Shown: positions 1 through 7,372 of the stretch, in pieces
How the letters are laid out: each line of letters opens with the position of its first letter
Position numbering within the stretch: the first letter of the stretch is position 1
Source: CAYZWU01 sp964482235
GTDB lineage: Bacteria; Planctomycetota; B15-G4; CAYZWU01
DNA length: 32,494 nucleotides
Direction of reading: 5' to 3'
Assembly (NCBI GenBank): GCA_964482235.1
Contig: CAYZWU010000059.1
Span: 1-32,494, forward strand
Made by a program: the position numbers and the translations under genes
The notes under the pieces: generated by a model
The model's input: only the letters and a program-made list of their open reading frames with translations
Database searches by the model: none
What the model was told of the DNA's origin: nothing

Positions 1-38
1 GCCCCCGCTACCAGATAGGTGAAAAGGGCTTGGGGCCA

Positions 39-52
39 ATCCCGGCCGGGAT
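39..52 (-). other. Perfect palindrome downstream of the DUF4440-like gene
   Basis: A 14-base perfect palindrome (ATCCCGG/CCGGGAT) lies about 20 bases after the stop codon of the DUF4440-like gene. It could act as a 3' hairpin, but no T-run follows, so it is not called a terminator. Confidence 0.25.
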
Positions 53-70
53 CGTTCCGCACCACCCGGC

Positions 71-622
71 CTACCAGCCCTCGATCGGAGGCTTCGTACC
101 CGGGATCCAGTCCTCGTGGCCGATGGCCTCGCTGAAGGTGACAAGCCACTTGCCCTCCTTCTGGCGCCAACCGTCGCGGGTGACCCAGAAGCTGCACAAT
201 GTCTGCGCCTTCCCGTCGGCTCCGGTGATCTCGATCTCGAGTTTCTCGGTGATGACCGCTGTCCAGAAGTCCCCGGTCCTCTGCACCGTCAGGATGTCCG
301 GATCGAACCTGGTGAGGCGAACATTGTTCCGTACCTGCGTGATGTCGTTGAGGAACTTCTCGCGCGAGATTTTCCGGCCGTCGAGCAGCACGTAGAAGTC
401 GGGGTCCATGATCGAGTCGAGCGTCTTCTCGTCATGAGCCACCCGGGCGCGGGCCCACGCTTCGTAGGCCTTGTCGATCGCCTTCCGCGCAGCCAACGGG
501 GTCTTGGCAATCGGGTCTTGCACTTGGAGCGGGTTCAATATGGGCGCAGCTGCGGTGAGGAAGACAGACACCACACAAAGCACCGTAACCGGCAAGATAC
601 GGGAGAGATTTTGCGAAATCAT
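71..622 (-). CDS. Exported SnoaL/DUF4440-like (NTF2-fold) protein
   Basis: A 183-residue protein with an N-terminal signal peptide: a short polar start, then a hydrophobic stretch (about residues 9-27) ending near TAAAP. The mature part has the alpha+beta layout of SnoaL-like/DUF4440 proteins of the NTF2 fold. An N-terminal helix carries AIDKAYEAWARARVAHDEKTL, DPDFYVLLDGRKISREKFL follows, and strands end in WVTRDGWRQKEGKWLVTFSEAIG. Such domains form a small cone-shaped pocket and may be enzymes or binding proteins; nothing here fixes a substrate. The start is supported by GGAGG about six bases upstream. It lies 103 bases downstream of the antiporter gene on the same strand and may be co-transcribed with it. 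The fold is fairly safe, the function unknown. Confidence 0.7.
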   Translation of the reverse strand: MISQNLSRILPVTVLCVVSVFLTAAAPILNPLQVQDPIAKTPLAARKAIDKAYEAWARARVAHDEKTLDSIMDPDFYVLLDGRKISREKFLNDITQVRNNVRLTRFDPDILTVQRTGDFWTAVITEKLEIEITGADGKAQTLCSFWVTRDGWRQKEGKWLVTFSEAIGHEDWIPGTKPPIEGW

Positions 623-725
623 AGTGGACCTCCATAGGGAGAGGATCTGGGGGCAGAGTTCGTCCAGGTGGGCGCCTGTCGGCCATTATCCTTAAGCCGG
701 TAATGATCCGCAAGGGAGGTCTGTT

Positions 726-2381
726 CTAGCTCGGTTCGGCGTGCGTCTCGAGCCACTCCTTGAGATGGCCGGCGATGCTCTGCCCGACCTGCTCCTCGTC
801 GCCGATCACCTTGTGCGCCCCGGCCGTGAGGTACTCGTTCGTATGAATCTGATGACGCGAGCGCACGACGATGTGCGCCCTGGGGGCGAGACGTCTCACG
901 TGCTCCAGAATCGTGATCGCGGAATGATGATGAGGGATGGTGATCACGACAGCCCCTGCCGACGCGATGTGAGCGTGCTCCAGCACCTCGACCTGGGTCG
1001 CATCGCCGATGTGGCCCCGGAATCCGAGCTCCTCCGCCGTTCTGATGCCGGAGCGATTGAGATCCAAAACGAGCACTTCTTCCGGACTGCCGGTGAAGTC
1101 CCGGGCCGCGAGCTGGCCGGCAGGCCCGAATCCAATGATGACCAGCGTGGGGCTCAAAGCACCATCTACCTCCGCCGCAGCAGTGGTATGAACGCGGCGT
1201 CTCCGGAAAAGCGAGGTCAGACGTGCAGCAACGCGCGGCGCGGCCGGAACGAGAAAAGGACTGCCGATCAGGGAGACTATCGCCACGGAAACGAAGAGCA
1301 AGTGGATGTCGCTGGACAGGATGCCGCTGTCGTGCCCGATGCTGCCGAGAACGAACGCGAACTCTCCGATCTGGGCGAGACAGATCCCGGTCGCTGCGGC
1401 AACACGCGCCGGCTGTCCAAGAGCCTGGAAGATGCCCCATGTCAGCACGGTCTTTCCCATTGCCAGGAAGAGGACCAGACCCAGAATGATGTGGAGGTGC
1501 TGCAGGATCCAGAGCGGATCCGCCACCATCCCGGCGGCACCGAAAAAGAGGGTGAGCAGGACGATCCGCAGCGGCGCGATGTCCGCCCGGATCTGCGTTG
1601 CGAAGGGCGAGCTGCCGAGGAACATCCCGGCGATGAAGGCTCCAAGTGCGGGGGACACGCCCACACTGTGAGCAGCCACTGCGGAAGCCAGGCCGGTCAT
1701 GGCGGATAGCACCATGGTCAGCTCCCGGTTGCGAACCAGGGTGAGGGTGCCCAGTGCGTGTACTGCAACCTTGTTCAGAGCGATATAGAGAACCGCCACA
1801 AGACCGACTGTCAGCCCCACGATCTCGGCAAGATTGAGGAGGACCTCGCCCGTCGAGCCGCCTTTCCCGAGAATGGTGAGCAGGATCGCCAGCGGCACCA
1901 CGGCCATGTCCTGGACGAGAAGCACCGCCAGGCTGTTGCGGCCGTGGGGGGCGTCGATCTCGGCCCGCTCAATGAGAACACGCAGCACCACCGCGGTGCT
2001 GCTCAGCGATACCAGGGCGCCGACTGCCACGGCCTCCTTCAAGCCGAGCCCGACGGCGGCTGCAGCGCCGGCCGCCACCGCCGTGGTGAGCACCACCTGG
2101 AAGACTCCGCCGGCCAGGGCCCGGCCACCGAGCTTTCGGAGCCGGGAGATCGAGAACTCAAGACCGAGCGAGAAGAGCAGCAGCGCCACGCCGAGCTCTG
2201 CTATGATTTCGATGCTTTCACCGGATCGGACAACGTGCAGGCTGCCGGGACCGCCGAGGATCATCCCGGCGAGGAGATAGCCCACGAGCGGACTCTGGCC
2301 GAACCGCGAGAATACTCCTCCGAGAAGGAGCGATCCACCCAGCAGGATCACGATTTCCAGGACCAGGTTCCAGTAATCCAT
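726..2381 (-). CDS. Kef-type monovalent cation:proton antiporter (CPA2) with RCK_N domain
   Basis: A 551-residue inner-membrane protein. Residues of about 5-385 form the Na+/H+ exchanger domain with around a dozen hydrophobic helices, including the GYLLAGMILGGPG and GVALLLFSLGLEFS motifs typical of CPA2/KefB-like carriers. From about residue 405 a cytosolic Rossmann RCK_N (TrkA-N) domain follows, with the nucleotide-binding loop GFGPAGQLAARDF and a downstream acidic LVLDLNRSG. The carriers exchange K+ or Na+ for protons and are gated through the RCK domain by nucleotides or, in KefB/KefC, by glutathione adducts. No RCK_C domain follows, and no KefF/KefG partner is adjacent. No clear Shine-Dalgarno sequence precedes the ATG, but MDYWNLVLEIVILLGGS is a normal N terminus for the family. 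KefB, KefC and YbaL-type assignments cannot be separated. Confidence 0.9.
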   Translation of the reverse strand: MDYWNLVLEIVILLGGSLLLGGVFSRFGQSPLVGYLLAGMILGGPGSLHVVRSGESIEIIAELGVALLLFSLGLEFSISRLRKLGGRALAGGVFQVVLTTAVAAGAAAAVGLGLKEAVAVGALVSLSSTAVVLRVLIERAEIDAPHGRNSLAVLLVQDMAVVPLAILLTILGKGGSTGEVLLNLAEIVGLTVGLVAVLYIALNKVAVHALGTLTLVRNRELTMVLSAMTGLASAVAAHSVGVSPALGAFIAGMFLGSSPFATQIRADIAPLRIVLLTLFFGAAGMVADPLWILQHLHIILGLVLFLAMGKTVLTWGIFQALGQPARVAAATGICLAQIGEFAFVLGSIGHDSGILSSDIHLLFVSVAIVSLIGSPFLVPAAPRVAARLTSLFRRRRVHTTAAAEVDGALSPTLVIIGFGPAGQLAARDFTGSPEEVLVLDLNRSGIRTAEELGFRGHIGDATQVEVLEHAHIASAGAVVITIPHHHSAITILEHVRRLAPRAHIVVRSRHQIHTNEYLTAGAHKVIGDEEQVGQSIAGHLKEWLETHAEPS

Positions 2382-2636
2382 GGGGATAGAGTTCCGTCGG
2401 ACGGTTCGTCTTCAGGGCCGCCTTCCACAGAGCGGCTGCATGTCGACGGAACATACCAGGAGCGGCCGGCAATTGGTAGGGCGAGGTCATGACACCGCCG
2501 TCAACTCGCAAACCTGGACTTTCGATTATTGCCGAGATGAGGAGTGCAATCTTCTCCAAGGTGACGCCGGCCTTCCTTCTGAGTTCGTCGTCGATCCTTC
2601 AGGAAGACAAGAGATTCAAGGTTTTTTGCAGAAAAA
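2382..2636. other. Intergenic region between antiporter and DUF4143 ATPase
   Basis: About 255 bases between divergent genes. Apart from the transaldolase-like remnant at 2550-2600, annotated separately, I see no coding capacity that looks real. It becomes AT-rich toward the palindrome at 2637. A promoter for the antiporter should lie here, but no convincing boxes were found. Confidence 0.4.
2550..2600 (-). pseudogene. Short transaldolase gene remnant
   Basis: Positions 2550-2597 match 4205-4252, inside the complete transaldolase gene, at 44 of 48 bases and in the same orientation. Read on the minus strand it gives RIDDELRRKAGVTLEK, against RIDDDLRKKAGVTFEK in the intact protein, so the differences are conservative at protein level. 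A stop codon lies immediately upstream in this frame and similarity ends downstream of the match. It looks like the scrap of a second, slightly diverged transaldolase gene, left beside the DUF4143 ATPase gene. Chance similarity is unlikely at this length. Confidence 0.55.
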
Positions 2637-2684
2637 TTCACCCATAGTCAAAAAAAACAGCAGAAAATTTTGACTATGGGTGAA
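2637..2684. repeat. Perfect inverted repeat, 17-base arms, likely operator
   Basis: The arms 2637-2653 and 2668-2684 are perfect inverted copies of a sequence reading TTTTGACTATGGGTGAA on the right arm, separated by 14 bases. The right arm contains the probable -35 hexamer TTGACT of the ATPase promoter, so a dimeric regulator bound here would block or control transcription. It could also form a hairpin if transcribed from upstream. Confidence 0.75.
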
Positions 2685-2698
2685 AATTACCATATTTT
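2670..2698 (+). promoter_or_regulatory. Sigma70-like promoter of the DUF4143 ATPase gene
   Basis: TTGACT (2670-2675), a 17-base spacer and TATTTT (2693-2698) fit a housekeeping promoter. Transcription would begin around 2705, so the ATG at 2706 would lie at or next to the 5' end of the mRNA, giving a leaderless transcript. The -35 box is embedded in the palindrome. Confidence 0.55.
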
Positions 2699-2705
2699 GT
2701 TGGAC

Positions 2706-3827
2706 ATGAAACAGCCCATCACACGCTACCTTACCGACCAGATCCAGCTCGATCTCAAGCGAAAAATGGTCTTCATTGCCGGACCGCGTCAGGTTGGCAA
2801 AACGACGTTTGCCCGGTCACTCCCGGATTCGGAAACGGGCTACCTCAACTGGGATGTTCCCGAGCACCGGGAGCAGATTCTCCGGAGGGAGTTTCCCGTC
2901 AGCCCGCTGTGGATCTTCGACGAGATCCACAAGTACCGATCATGGCGCGACTACCTGAAGGGGATTCATGACGCCCGAGGCCGGGAACAGCAGATCCTGG
3001 TGACCGGCAGTGCCCGCCTGGACCTCTACAGACGATCGGGCGATTCCCTCCAGGGGCGTTACCATCTCCATCGATTGCATCCTTTTTCGGTAGCCGAGCT
3101 CGGTCTGGAGACACCGGAGGATCTCGCTGCCCTGCTCGAGCTGGGTGGATATCCCGAGCCGTGGCTTGGCGGTTCGGAGAAGGAAGCACGCCGCTGGTCG
3201 CGCGAGCATCGAAATCTACTCCTGCACGAGGAGTTGACCGGTCTCGAACAGGTTCGCGACCTGGGAAACCTCGAGCTCCTGATGCTTCGCCTGCCCGAGC
3301 TCGTCGGCTCGACCCTCTCGATCAATGCACTGCGGGAAGACCTCAAGGTGAGCCACAAGACCGTGGCGAACTGGCTCGACATCTTCGAGAGGCTGTACGC
3401 GATCTTTCGGCTTTCTCCTTTCGGCAGCCCGAAAGTCCGCGCCCTCCAGAAGGCGCAGAAGCACTACCATATCGACTGGAGCCTGGTGCCGGATCCTGCC
3501 GCGCGTTTCGAGAATCTCGTGGCGGCCCATCTTCTGAAATGGGTCCACTATCAGCAGGACACGGAAGGCCTCGACCTCGATCTCAACTACTTCCGGGATA
3601 CTGACGGCCGTGAGGTCGATTTCGTGATCGTCGAGCAGCGTACACCCCGCTTGCTGGTCGAGTGCAAGCTCGGCGACGCTCCGGTCGACAAGAATCTGCG
3701 CTACCTGAAAACCAGATTCCCGACAGCAGAAGCCTGGCAGATCAGCGCCCGGGGTTCAAAAGACATCGTCGACAAGGCAGGCATCCGTGCCGCTCCCGCA
3801 CTGGTCTTTCTGGGAAGTCTTGTGTGA
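2706..3827 (+). CDS. DUF4143-type AAA ATPase
   Basis: A 373-residue cytosolic protein of the DUF4143 ATPase family. A Walker A loop GPRQVGKTT lies at residues 26-34, and the Walker B-type strand LWIFDEIHK follows about 40 residues later. A sensor-like strand QILVTGSARLD comes next. The C-terminal third carries a PD-(D/E)xK nuclease-like pattern: GREVDFVI, then LLVECKLGD. A winged-helix-like segment (LSINALREDLKVSHKTVANWLDIFERL) lies between them. These ATPases are widespread, often horizontally moved, and their role is unclear. I choose the ATG at 2706 because MKQPITRYL is a typical N terminus and the longer frame would begin inside the palindrome and promoter. No Shine-Dalgarno sequence is visible, in line with a leaderless start. 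The gene is convergent with the transaldolase gene. Confidence 0.88.
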   Translation: MKQPITRYLTDQIQLDLKRKMVFIAGPRQVGKTTFARSLPDSETGYLNWDVPEHREQILRREFPVSPLWIFDEIHKYRSWRDYLKGIHDARGREQQILVTGSARLDLYRRSGDSLQGRYHLHRLHPFSVAELGLETPEDLAALLELGGYPEPWLGGSEKEARRWSREHRNLLLHEELTGLEQVRDLGNLELLMLRLPELVGSTLSINALREDLKVSHKTVANWLDIFERLYAIFRLSPFGSPKVRALQKAQKHYHIDWSLVPDPAARFENLVAAHLLKWVHYQQDTEGLDLDLNYFRDTDGREVDFVIVEQRTPRLLVECKLGDAPVDKNLRYLKTRFPTAEAWQISARGSKDIVDKAGIRAAPALVFLGSLV

Positions 3828-3869
3828 AAAGGTGAGTTCAGTTCAGCCGTCAGGCAATCCTGCCGCGCC

Positions 3870-4715
3870 TCACTCCCCGAACAGCGACCTGTACTCGGGC
3901 ACCACGTCATCGAGAAAAGCGGCCATGCCCTCGGACGTCTTGTGATGGTCGATCATGTCGCCGATCACCTTGAAGGGGATCGTGGCGATGTCCGTGCCGA
4001 TCTCGGCCAGTTCGCGGACCTGCCTGGAGTTCCGGATGCTCGCCGCGATGATGCGGGTGTCGTAGTCGAAGGTGGACACGATGTCCATGCAGCTGCGGAC
4101 CAGGTCCACGCCCGAGAGGATGCCACTGTCGTGGAGAACGCGCCCGCCGTGCTGCCCGTTGCCCGTACCCGACACGATCATCCCCTCCACGGGGAAGTAG
4201 TCGGTCTTCTCGAAGGTGACGCCGGCCTTCTTCCTGAGGTCGTCGTCGATCCGTCCGGCGAAGGGGGAGATGAAGGTCGCTCCCGCCTTGGCGGCCAGCA
4301 GGGCCTGCTCGGCAGTCATCACCAGGGTGCAGTTCGTCGGGATCCCCTCCTCGTGCAGCCGCTTGAGCGCCTTGAGCCCGTCGTACGGCTCGTTCTCGCC
4401 GGTTGGGAGGCCGGGGTTCACCGGGACCTTGACCACCACGTTCTCGGCCACGCCGTTGAAGGTCTCGTAGAGGAAGTGGGCCTCCTGGATGATGGCCTCC
4501 TCGGTCACGCCGATCACCTCGAGGCTCACCGGGCAGCCGGGACCGGCCACCTTCAGGATCTCGCCGATGTAATCCTTGAGGGCCGTGCCTTCGCCGCAAT
4601 GCTTCGCGCACGCCTGCTTGATCAGCGACGGGTTCGTGGTCACGCCGTTGACGATTCCCCACGAAAACGATTCACGGATTTCATCGATGTCCGCGGTGTC
4701 TACGAAAATTTCCAT
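3870..4715 (-). CDS. Transaldolase / fructose-6-phosphate aldolase family protein (TalC-like)
   Basis: A 281-residue cytosolic TIM-barrel enzyme of the small transaldolase/FSA class. It begins MEIFVDTADIDEI and has GVTTNPSLIK, the Schiff-base lysine in NVVVKVPVN (Lys96), GIPTNCTLVMTAEQALLAAKAGATFISPF, and the late barrel strand RIIAASIRNSRQV. The family moves dihydroxyacetone or glycolaldehyde-type units between sugar phosphates, or cleaves fructose 6-phosphate. It is about 60 residues longer than typical TalC/FSA proteins. Much of the excess lies in an insertion between GRIDDDL and SGVDLVR, containing GTGNGQHGGR. The ATG at 4715 has GGGAG about ten bases upstream. It follows the rubredoxin/cNMP protein by 17 bases and is probably translated from the same mRNA. 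The exact reaction is not settled by sequence. Confidence 0.88.
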   Translation of the reverse strand: MEIFVDTADIDEIRESFSWGIVNGVTTNPSLIKQACAKHCGEGTALKDYIGEILKVAGPGCPVSLEVIGVTEEAIIQEAHFLYETFNGVAENVVVKVPVNPGLPTGENEPYDGLKALKRLHEEGIPTNCTLVMTAEQALLAAKAGATFISPFAGRIDDDLRKKAGVTFEKTDYFPVEGMIVSGTGNGQHGGRVLHDSGILSGVDLVRSCMDIVSTFDYDTRIIAASIRNSRQVRELAEIGTDIATIPFKVIGDMIDHHKTSEGMAAFLDDVVPEYRSLFGE

Positions 4716-4732
4716 TGGCGAGCTCCCATTGA

Positions 4733-5407
4733 TTACATGAAGACGATACCCAGCAGCTCCAGCCGGATGTTCTTGAGGCGCGACGTGATCAGCTCGGCCA
4801 CGTTCTGCATCATGTGGTACCCCACACCCGGTTCCTGCGTGAAGAGCTCCCTGAGCCTCTCGGCCTGGAAGCTGGTGACAACGGTCTCCTCGATGCTCGT
4901 TGCCGATGCGGTGAGCCGGTAGGGGGGGACGAGGCACGACCAGCCGAAGACGTCTCCGCGCGAAACGGCGCAGACCGGGGCCCACTTGCCCTCCTTCAGC
5001 TGGGCCTTGATCGCCACCCGCCCCCTCTCCACGATGTAGAGCTTCACCGCCTCGTCGCCCTGGGAGAAGATGTTGGTATCCGAGGGGATCGTTTCGGTTT
5101 CGCCGAGAGCCAGCACCTTTTCCTGCTGCTCGTCGGAGATCTTGTTGAAGATGAAGGGAACGTCCCGTTTTTCCGAAACCTCGGCCTCGATCGGAGCCTT
5201 CGCGGCCATTTTCTTCCTGCTGTGGTCTCCGATGGCGCGCAGCGTGGCACCCACGAGCAGAGGGTCGACGTTGTCCTCGCCGCCGCACTCGGCGCGCTGG
5301 CACGTCACATCGTTGAATGTACAGGCCTGCTTGCAGTTGGGGCAGTCGCAGGGAGCTTCCTCGACGCTCGCCAGGAAACCGCAGACTGTACACATCCAGT
5401 GGGCCAT
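4733..5407 (-). CDS. Rubredoxin-like domain fused to a cyclic-nucleotide-binding domain
   Basis: A 224-residue cytosolic protein. Residues 1-45 hold a rubredoxin/rubrerythrin-like metal knuckle (WMCTVCGF ... CDCPNC), with two further cysteines in CQRAEC; it should bind iron or zinc. Residues of about 85-205 form a CRP-type cyclic-nucleotide-binding domain: IPSDTNIFSQGDEAVKLYIVERGRVAI, then SRGDVFGWSCLVPP. The R(T/S)A phosphate-binding motif is not strict (YRLTASATS). The protein ends soon after this domain, so there is no helix-turn-helix and it is not a CRP/FNR transcription factor. It may sense redox or metal state or a ligand and act by protein contact. The start follows GGAGG by six bases. 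The transaldolase gene follows by 17 bases. Confidence 0.8.
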   Translation of the reverse strand: MAHWMCTVCGFLASVEEAPCDCPNCKQACTFNDVTCQRAECGGEDNVDPLLVGATLRAIGDHSRKKMAAKAPIEAEVSEKRDVPFIFNKISDEQQEKVLALGETETIPSDTNIFSQGDEAVKLYIVERGRVAIKAQLKEGKWAPVCAVSRGDVFGWSCLVPPYRLTASATSIEETVVTSFQAERLRELFTQEPGVGYHMMQNVAELITSRLKNIRLELLGIVFM

Positions 5408-5633
5408 CCATCACCTCCGCAAATAAAACGGGCTGTCCGGAAACCGTCGAAACTGAACCGTTCGCGGTTCGAGGCACTTTTCGAAGGTATCCGGAACCTT
5501 GGCTGTCAGCACCTTGACCATAGCACCATTCGGCACCGCGGCAAAGGAGCAGGTCGAAAATTTTGCAGGCGACCGTAGACCGGCGCAGGAGACCGGCATC
5601 GGGCACGAACGACCTCCAGGCCGGGCTGCCGGG
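5408..5633 (-). promoter_or_regulatory. Leader/intergenic region upstream of the rubredoxin-cNMP gene, with inverted repeat
   Basis: A 226-base gap between the fumarase beta gene and the next gene on the same strand. At 5455-5470 there is a perfect inverted repeat GAACCG-TTCG-CGGTTC (6-base arms, 4-base centre), 48 bases upstream of the start codon. It could be an operator or an mRNA hairpin. A weak -35/-10 pair (TTGCCG, 16 bases, TATGGT on the minus strand) lies farther upstream. No gene is supported here. Confidence 0.4.
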
Positions 5634-6215
5634 CTACTGTTTCAGGAGAGCCTCGAGCTTCGCCTTCGAATCCGACTCGATCCTGTCATGGAGGCTCTCG
5701 CCGTGGGAGTCCATGGTCACGACAGCCGGGAAGTCCTCCACGCGGATCACCCAGAACGCCTCGGGCGTGCCGAACTCCTCCAGCTTGTGGACCGCCTCGA
5801 CCTTCTTGACCGACTGGCCGACCAGGGTGCCGCAGCCTCCCACGGCGTGGAAGTAGACGGCTCCGAGCTTCCGGCAGGCCTCGAGGGTCTTTCCGCCCAT
5901 GCCGCCCTTGCCGATGACGCCGCGCACGCCGTACTGCTCGATCACCTTCGCCTGGTACGGCTCCTCGCGGATGCTGGTGGTGGGGCCGGCGGCCACGAAG
6001 GACCACTCGTCGCCCTCCTTCTTCACCACGGGGCCGCAGTGGTAGATCACGCCTTCCTTCAACAGGTCGTTCAGGAAGTCGGGCTTCTCCTCCACCATCA
6101 GCTTGTGGCCCGCGTCGCGCGCCGTGACCATGATGCCGCTGAGAAGAACCGAGTCGCCGCACTTGAGGGCGCGGATTTCTTCCTCGGAGATCGGAATGTT
6201 CAGCCTAGTCGTCAT
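5634..6215 (-). CDS. Class I fumarate hydratase, beta (C-terminal) subunit
   Basis: A 193-residue cytosolic subunit of the oxygen-sensitive [4Fe-4S] fumarase/tartrate dehydratase family, which hydrates fumarate to malate. It shows the conserved swivelling-domain segments LKCGDSVLLSGIMVTARDAGHK, IYHCGPVV, AAGPTTSIREEPY, VRGVIGKGGMG, and AVYFHAVGGCGTL. The HCGP and GPTTS stretches are family hallmarks. It overlaps the end of the alpha-subunit gene by 11 bases, so the two are translationally coupled and form one enzyme. Tartrate dehydratase is the main alternative; fumarase is preferred because no tartrate genes are nearby. Confidence 0.9.
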   Translation of the reverse strand: MTTRLNIPISEEEIRALKCGDSVLLSGIMVTARDAGHKLMVEEKPDFLNDLLKEGVIYHCGPVVKKEGDEWSFVAAGPTTSIREEPYQAKVIEQYGVRGVIGKGGMGGKTLEACRKLGAVYFHAVGGCGTLVGQSVKKVEAVHKLEEFGTPEAFWVIRVEDFPAVVTMDSHGESLHDRIESDSKAKLEALLKQ

Positions 6216-7080
6216 AATGAACCTCCCCGTTCTTCAGGGTCATGGCCTTGCGCCTGCAGGCCCAGCAGATGTAAGAGATCGACACGTAGAAGGTGGCCGG
6301 GTGCCTGTGCTGGCTGCCGACGAAGACGTCCATCACCGTGGTTTTCCCGCCGAACCCCATGGGGCCGATGCCGAGGGAGTTCAGGTCCTCGTGGAGGCGG
6401 TCCTCGAACTCCGCCATGGCGGCATCGCCGTTCGTCGAGTCGATCTTCCGGAAGAGCTGCTCCTTGGCGAGGATGAACGACGTGGTCCGGTCGCCGCCGA
6501 TGCCCACGCCGACGATTCCCGGTCCGCAGCCCTTCCCCTGGGCCTGCCAGACGGCGTCGAGGACGCACTTGCGCACGCCGGCCAGGTCACGTCCCGCGCC
6601 GAGAGCCGAGTCGGGGAGCTTGTACTGGGCGCTGACGTTTTCCGAGCCGCCGCCCTTGTTCATCAGCTTCACCACGATCTCGTCCTTCTCCCAGGCTTTG
6701 AAGGAGACGTAGGGTGCGTTGATGCCCACGTTGGTGCCGGAGTTCTTTCCCGTGACCGAGTCCACGGCGTTGGGGCGCAGGTAGACCTTCTTCGTGGCCG
6801 CCTCGGCCGCCGCCTCGATCGAGCTCCGGAAGTCGATCACATCCATGCCCAGCGGGTGGTAGACATAGAAGATCAGCGATCCGGTGTCCTGGCAGATCGG
6901 CGTGGCCGCATCGCGCGCCATGTCGATGTTCTTCAGGATGGCGTCGAAGGTGGTGGCCGGCATCGAGCCGTCGCTCTCGATCTCGCGGGCATGCCGGATG
7001 GCGTCGACCACGTCGGGCGGCAGGTCCGTCGAGGATCGCTTGATCAGTTCGACCAGCTGGTTGACGAGTTTCTCATCCAT
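6205..7080 (-). CDS. Class I fumarate hydratase, alpha (N-terminal, Fe-S) subunit
   Basis: A 291-residue subunit carrying the catalytic [4Fe-4S] cluster of class I fumarase (fumarate to malate, TCA cycle). The three expected cluster cysteines are in PICQDTGS, GKGCGPGIVG and YICWACRRK. Other family marks are LRPNAVDSVTGKNSGTN, KGGGSENVS and GIGPMGFGGKTT. The ATG at 7080 (MDEKLVNQLVELIK) is chosen over a longer open frame because it matches family N termini and has GGAG six bases upstream. The longer frame would run through the promoter at 7172-7200. The beta subunit follows with an 11-base overlap. Confidence 0.92.
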   Translation of the reverse strand: MDEKLVNQLVELIKRSSTDLPPDVVDAIRHAREIESDGSMPATTFDAILKNIDMARDAATPICQDTGSLIFYVYHPLGMDVIDFRSSIEAAAEAATKKVYLRPNAVDSVTGKNSGTNVGINAPYVSFKAWEKDEIVVKLMNKGGGSENVSAQYKLPDSALGAGRDLAGVRKCVLDAVWQAQGKGCGPGIVGVGIGGDRTTSFILAKEQLFRKIDSTNGDAAMAEFEDRLHEDLNSLGIGPMGFGGKTTVMDVFVGSQHRHPATFYVSISYICWACRRKAMTLKNGEVHYDD

Positions 7081-7171
7081 GGCTCCATTGATCCTTTTTC
7101 TGGAAACGAGAGTCCGGGACAGGCCGGGCACAAACAGGTGAGGGGCTCCCGGAAACAGGATAAATGGCCGA

Positions 7172-7200
7172 ATTCTAATGACCGCGATTGATGAAGTCAA
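7172..7200 (-). promoter_or_regulatory. Sigma70-like promoter of the fumarase genes
   Basis: On the minus strand TTGACT (7200-7195), a 17-base spacer and TAGAAT (7177-7172) give a strong housekeeping-type promoter about 90 bases upstream of the fumarase alpha start. Confidence 0.65.
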
Positions 7201-7372
7201 ACAATAGGCGCGAAGGCGCTTTTCTCCCCCTTCCAGGCCGAGTGACGATGCGAGGGATCGTGTAACCCCGGCTCTCCCGAACCGTCCAGTTTCTGTCGAG
7301 GATCGACTCCGAACGGTTGATCGAGGCGGTCGCCCGCTAGGAGCTGTCACCATCCGTGGAGGAAAAGAAGCG

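Noticed and set aside
3870..5606. Single 578-residue gene
   Set aside because: The upstream half is a shadow of the rubredoxin-cNMP gene in another frame; transaldolase starts at 4715.
7201..7230. Possible terminator hairpin GCGC-gaag-GCGC-TTTT
   Set aside because: Only a 4-bp stem and no plus-strand gene upstream that would need it.
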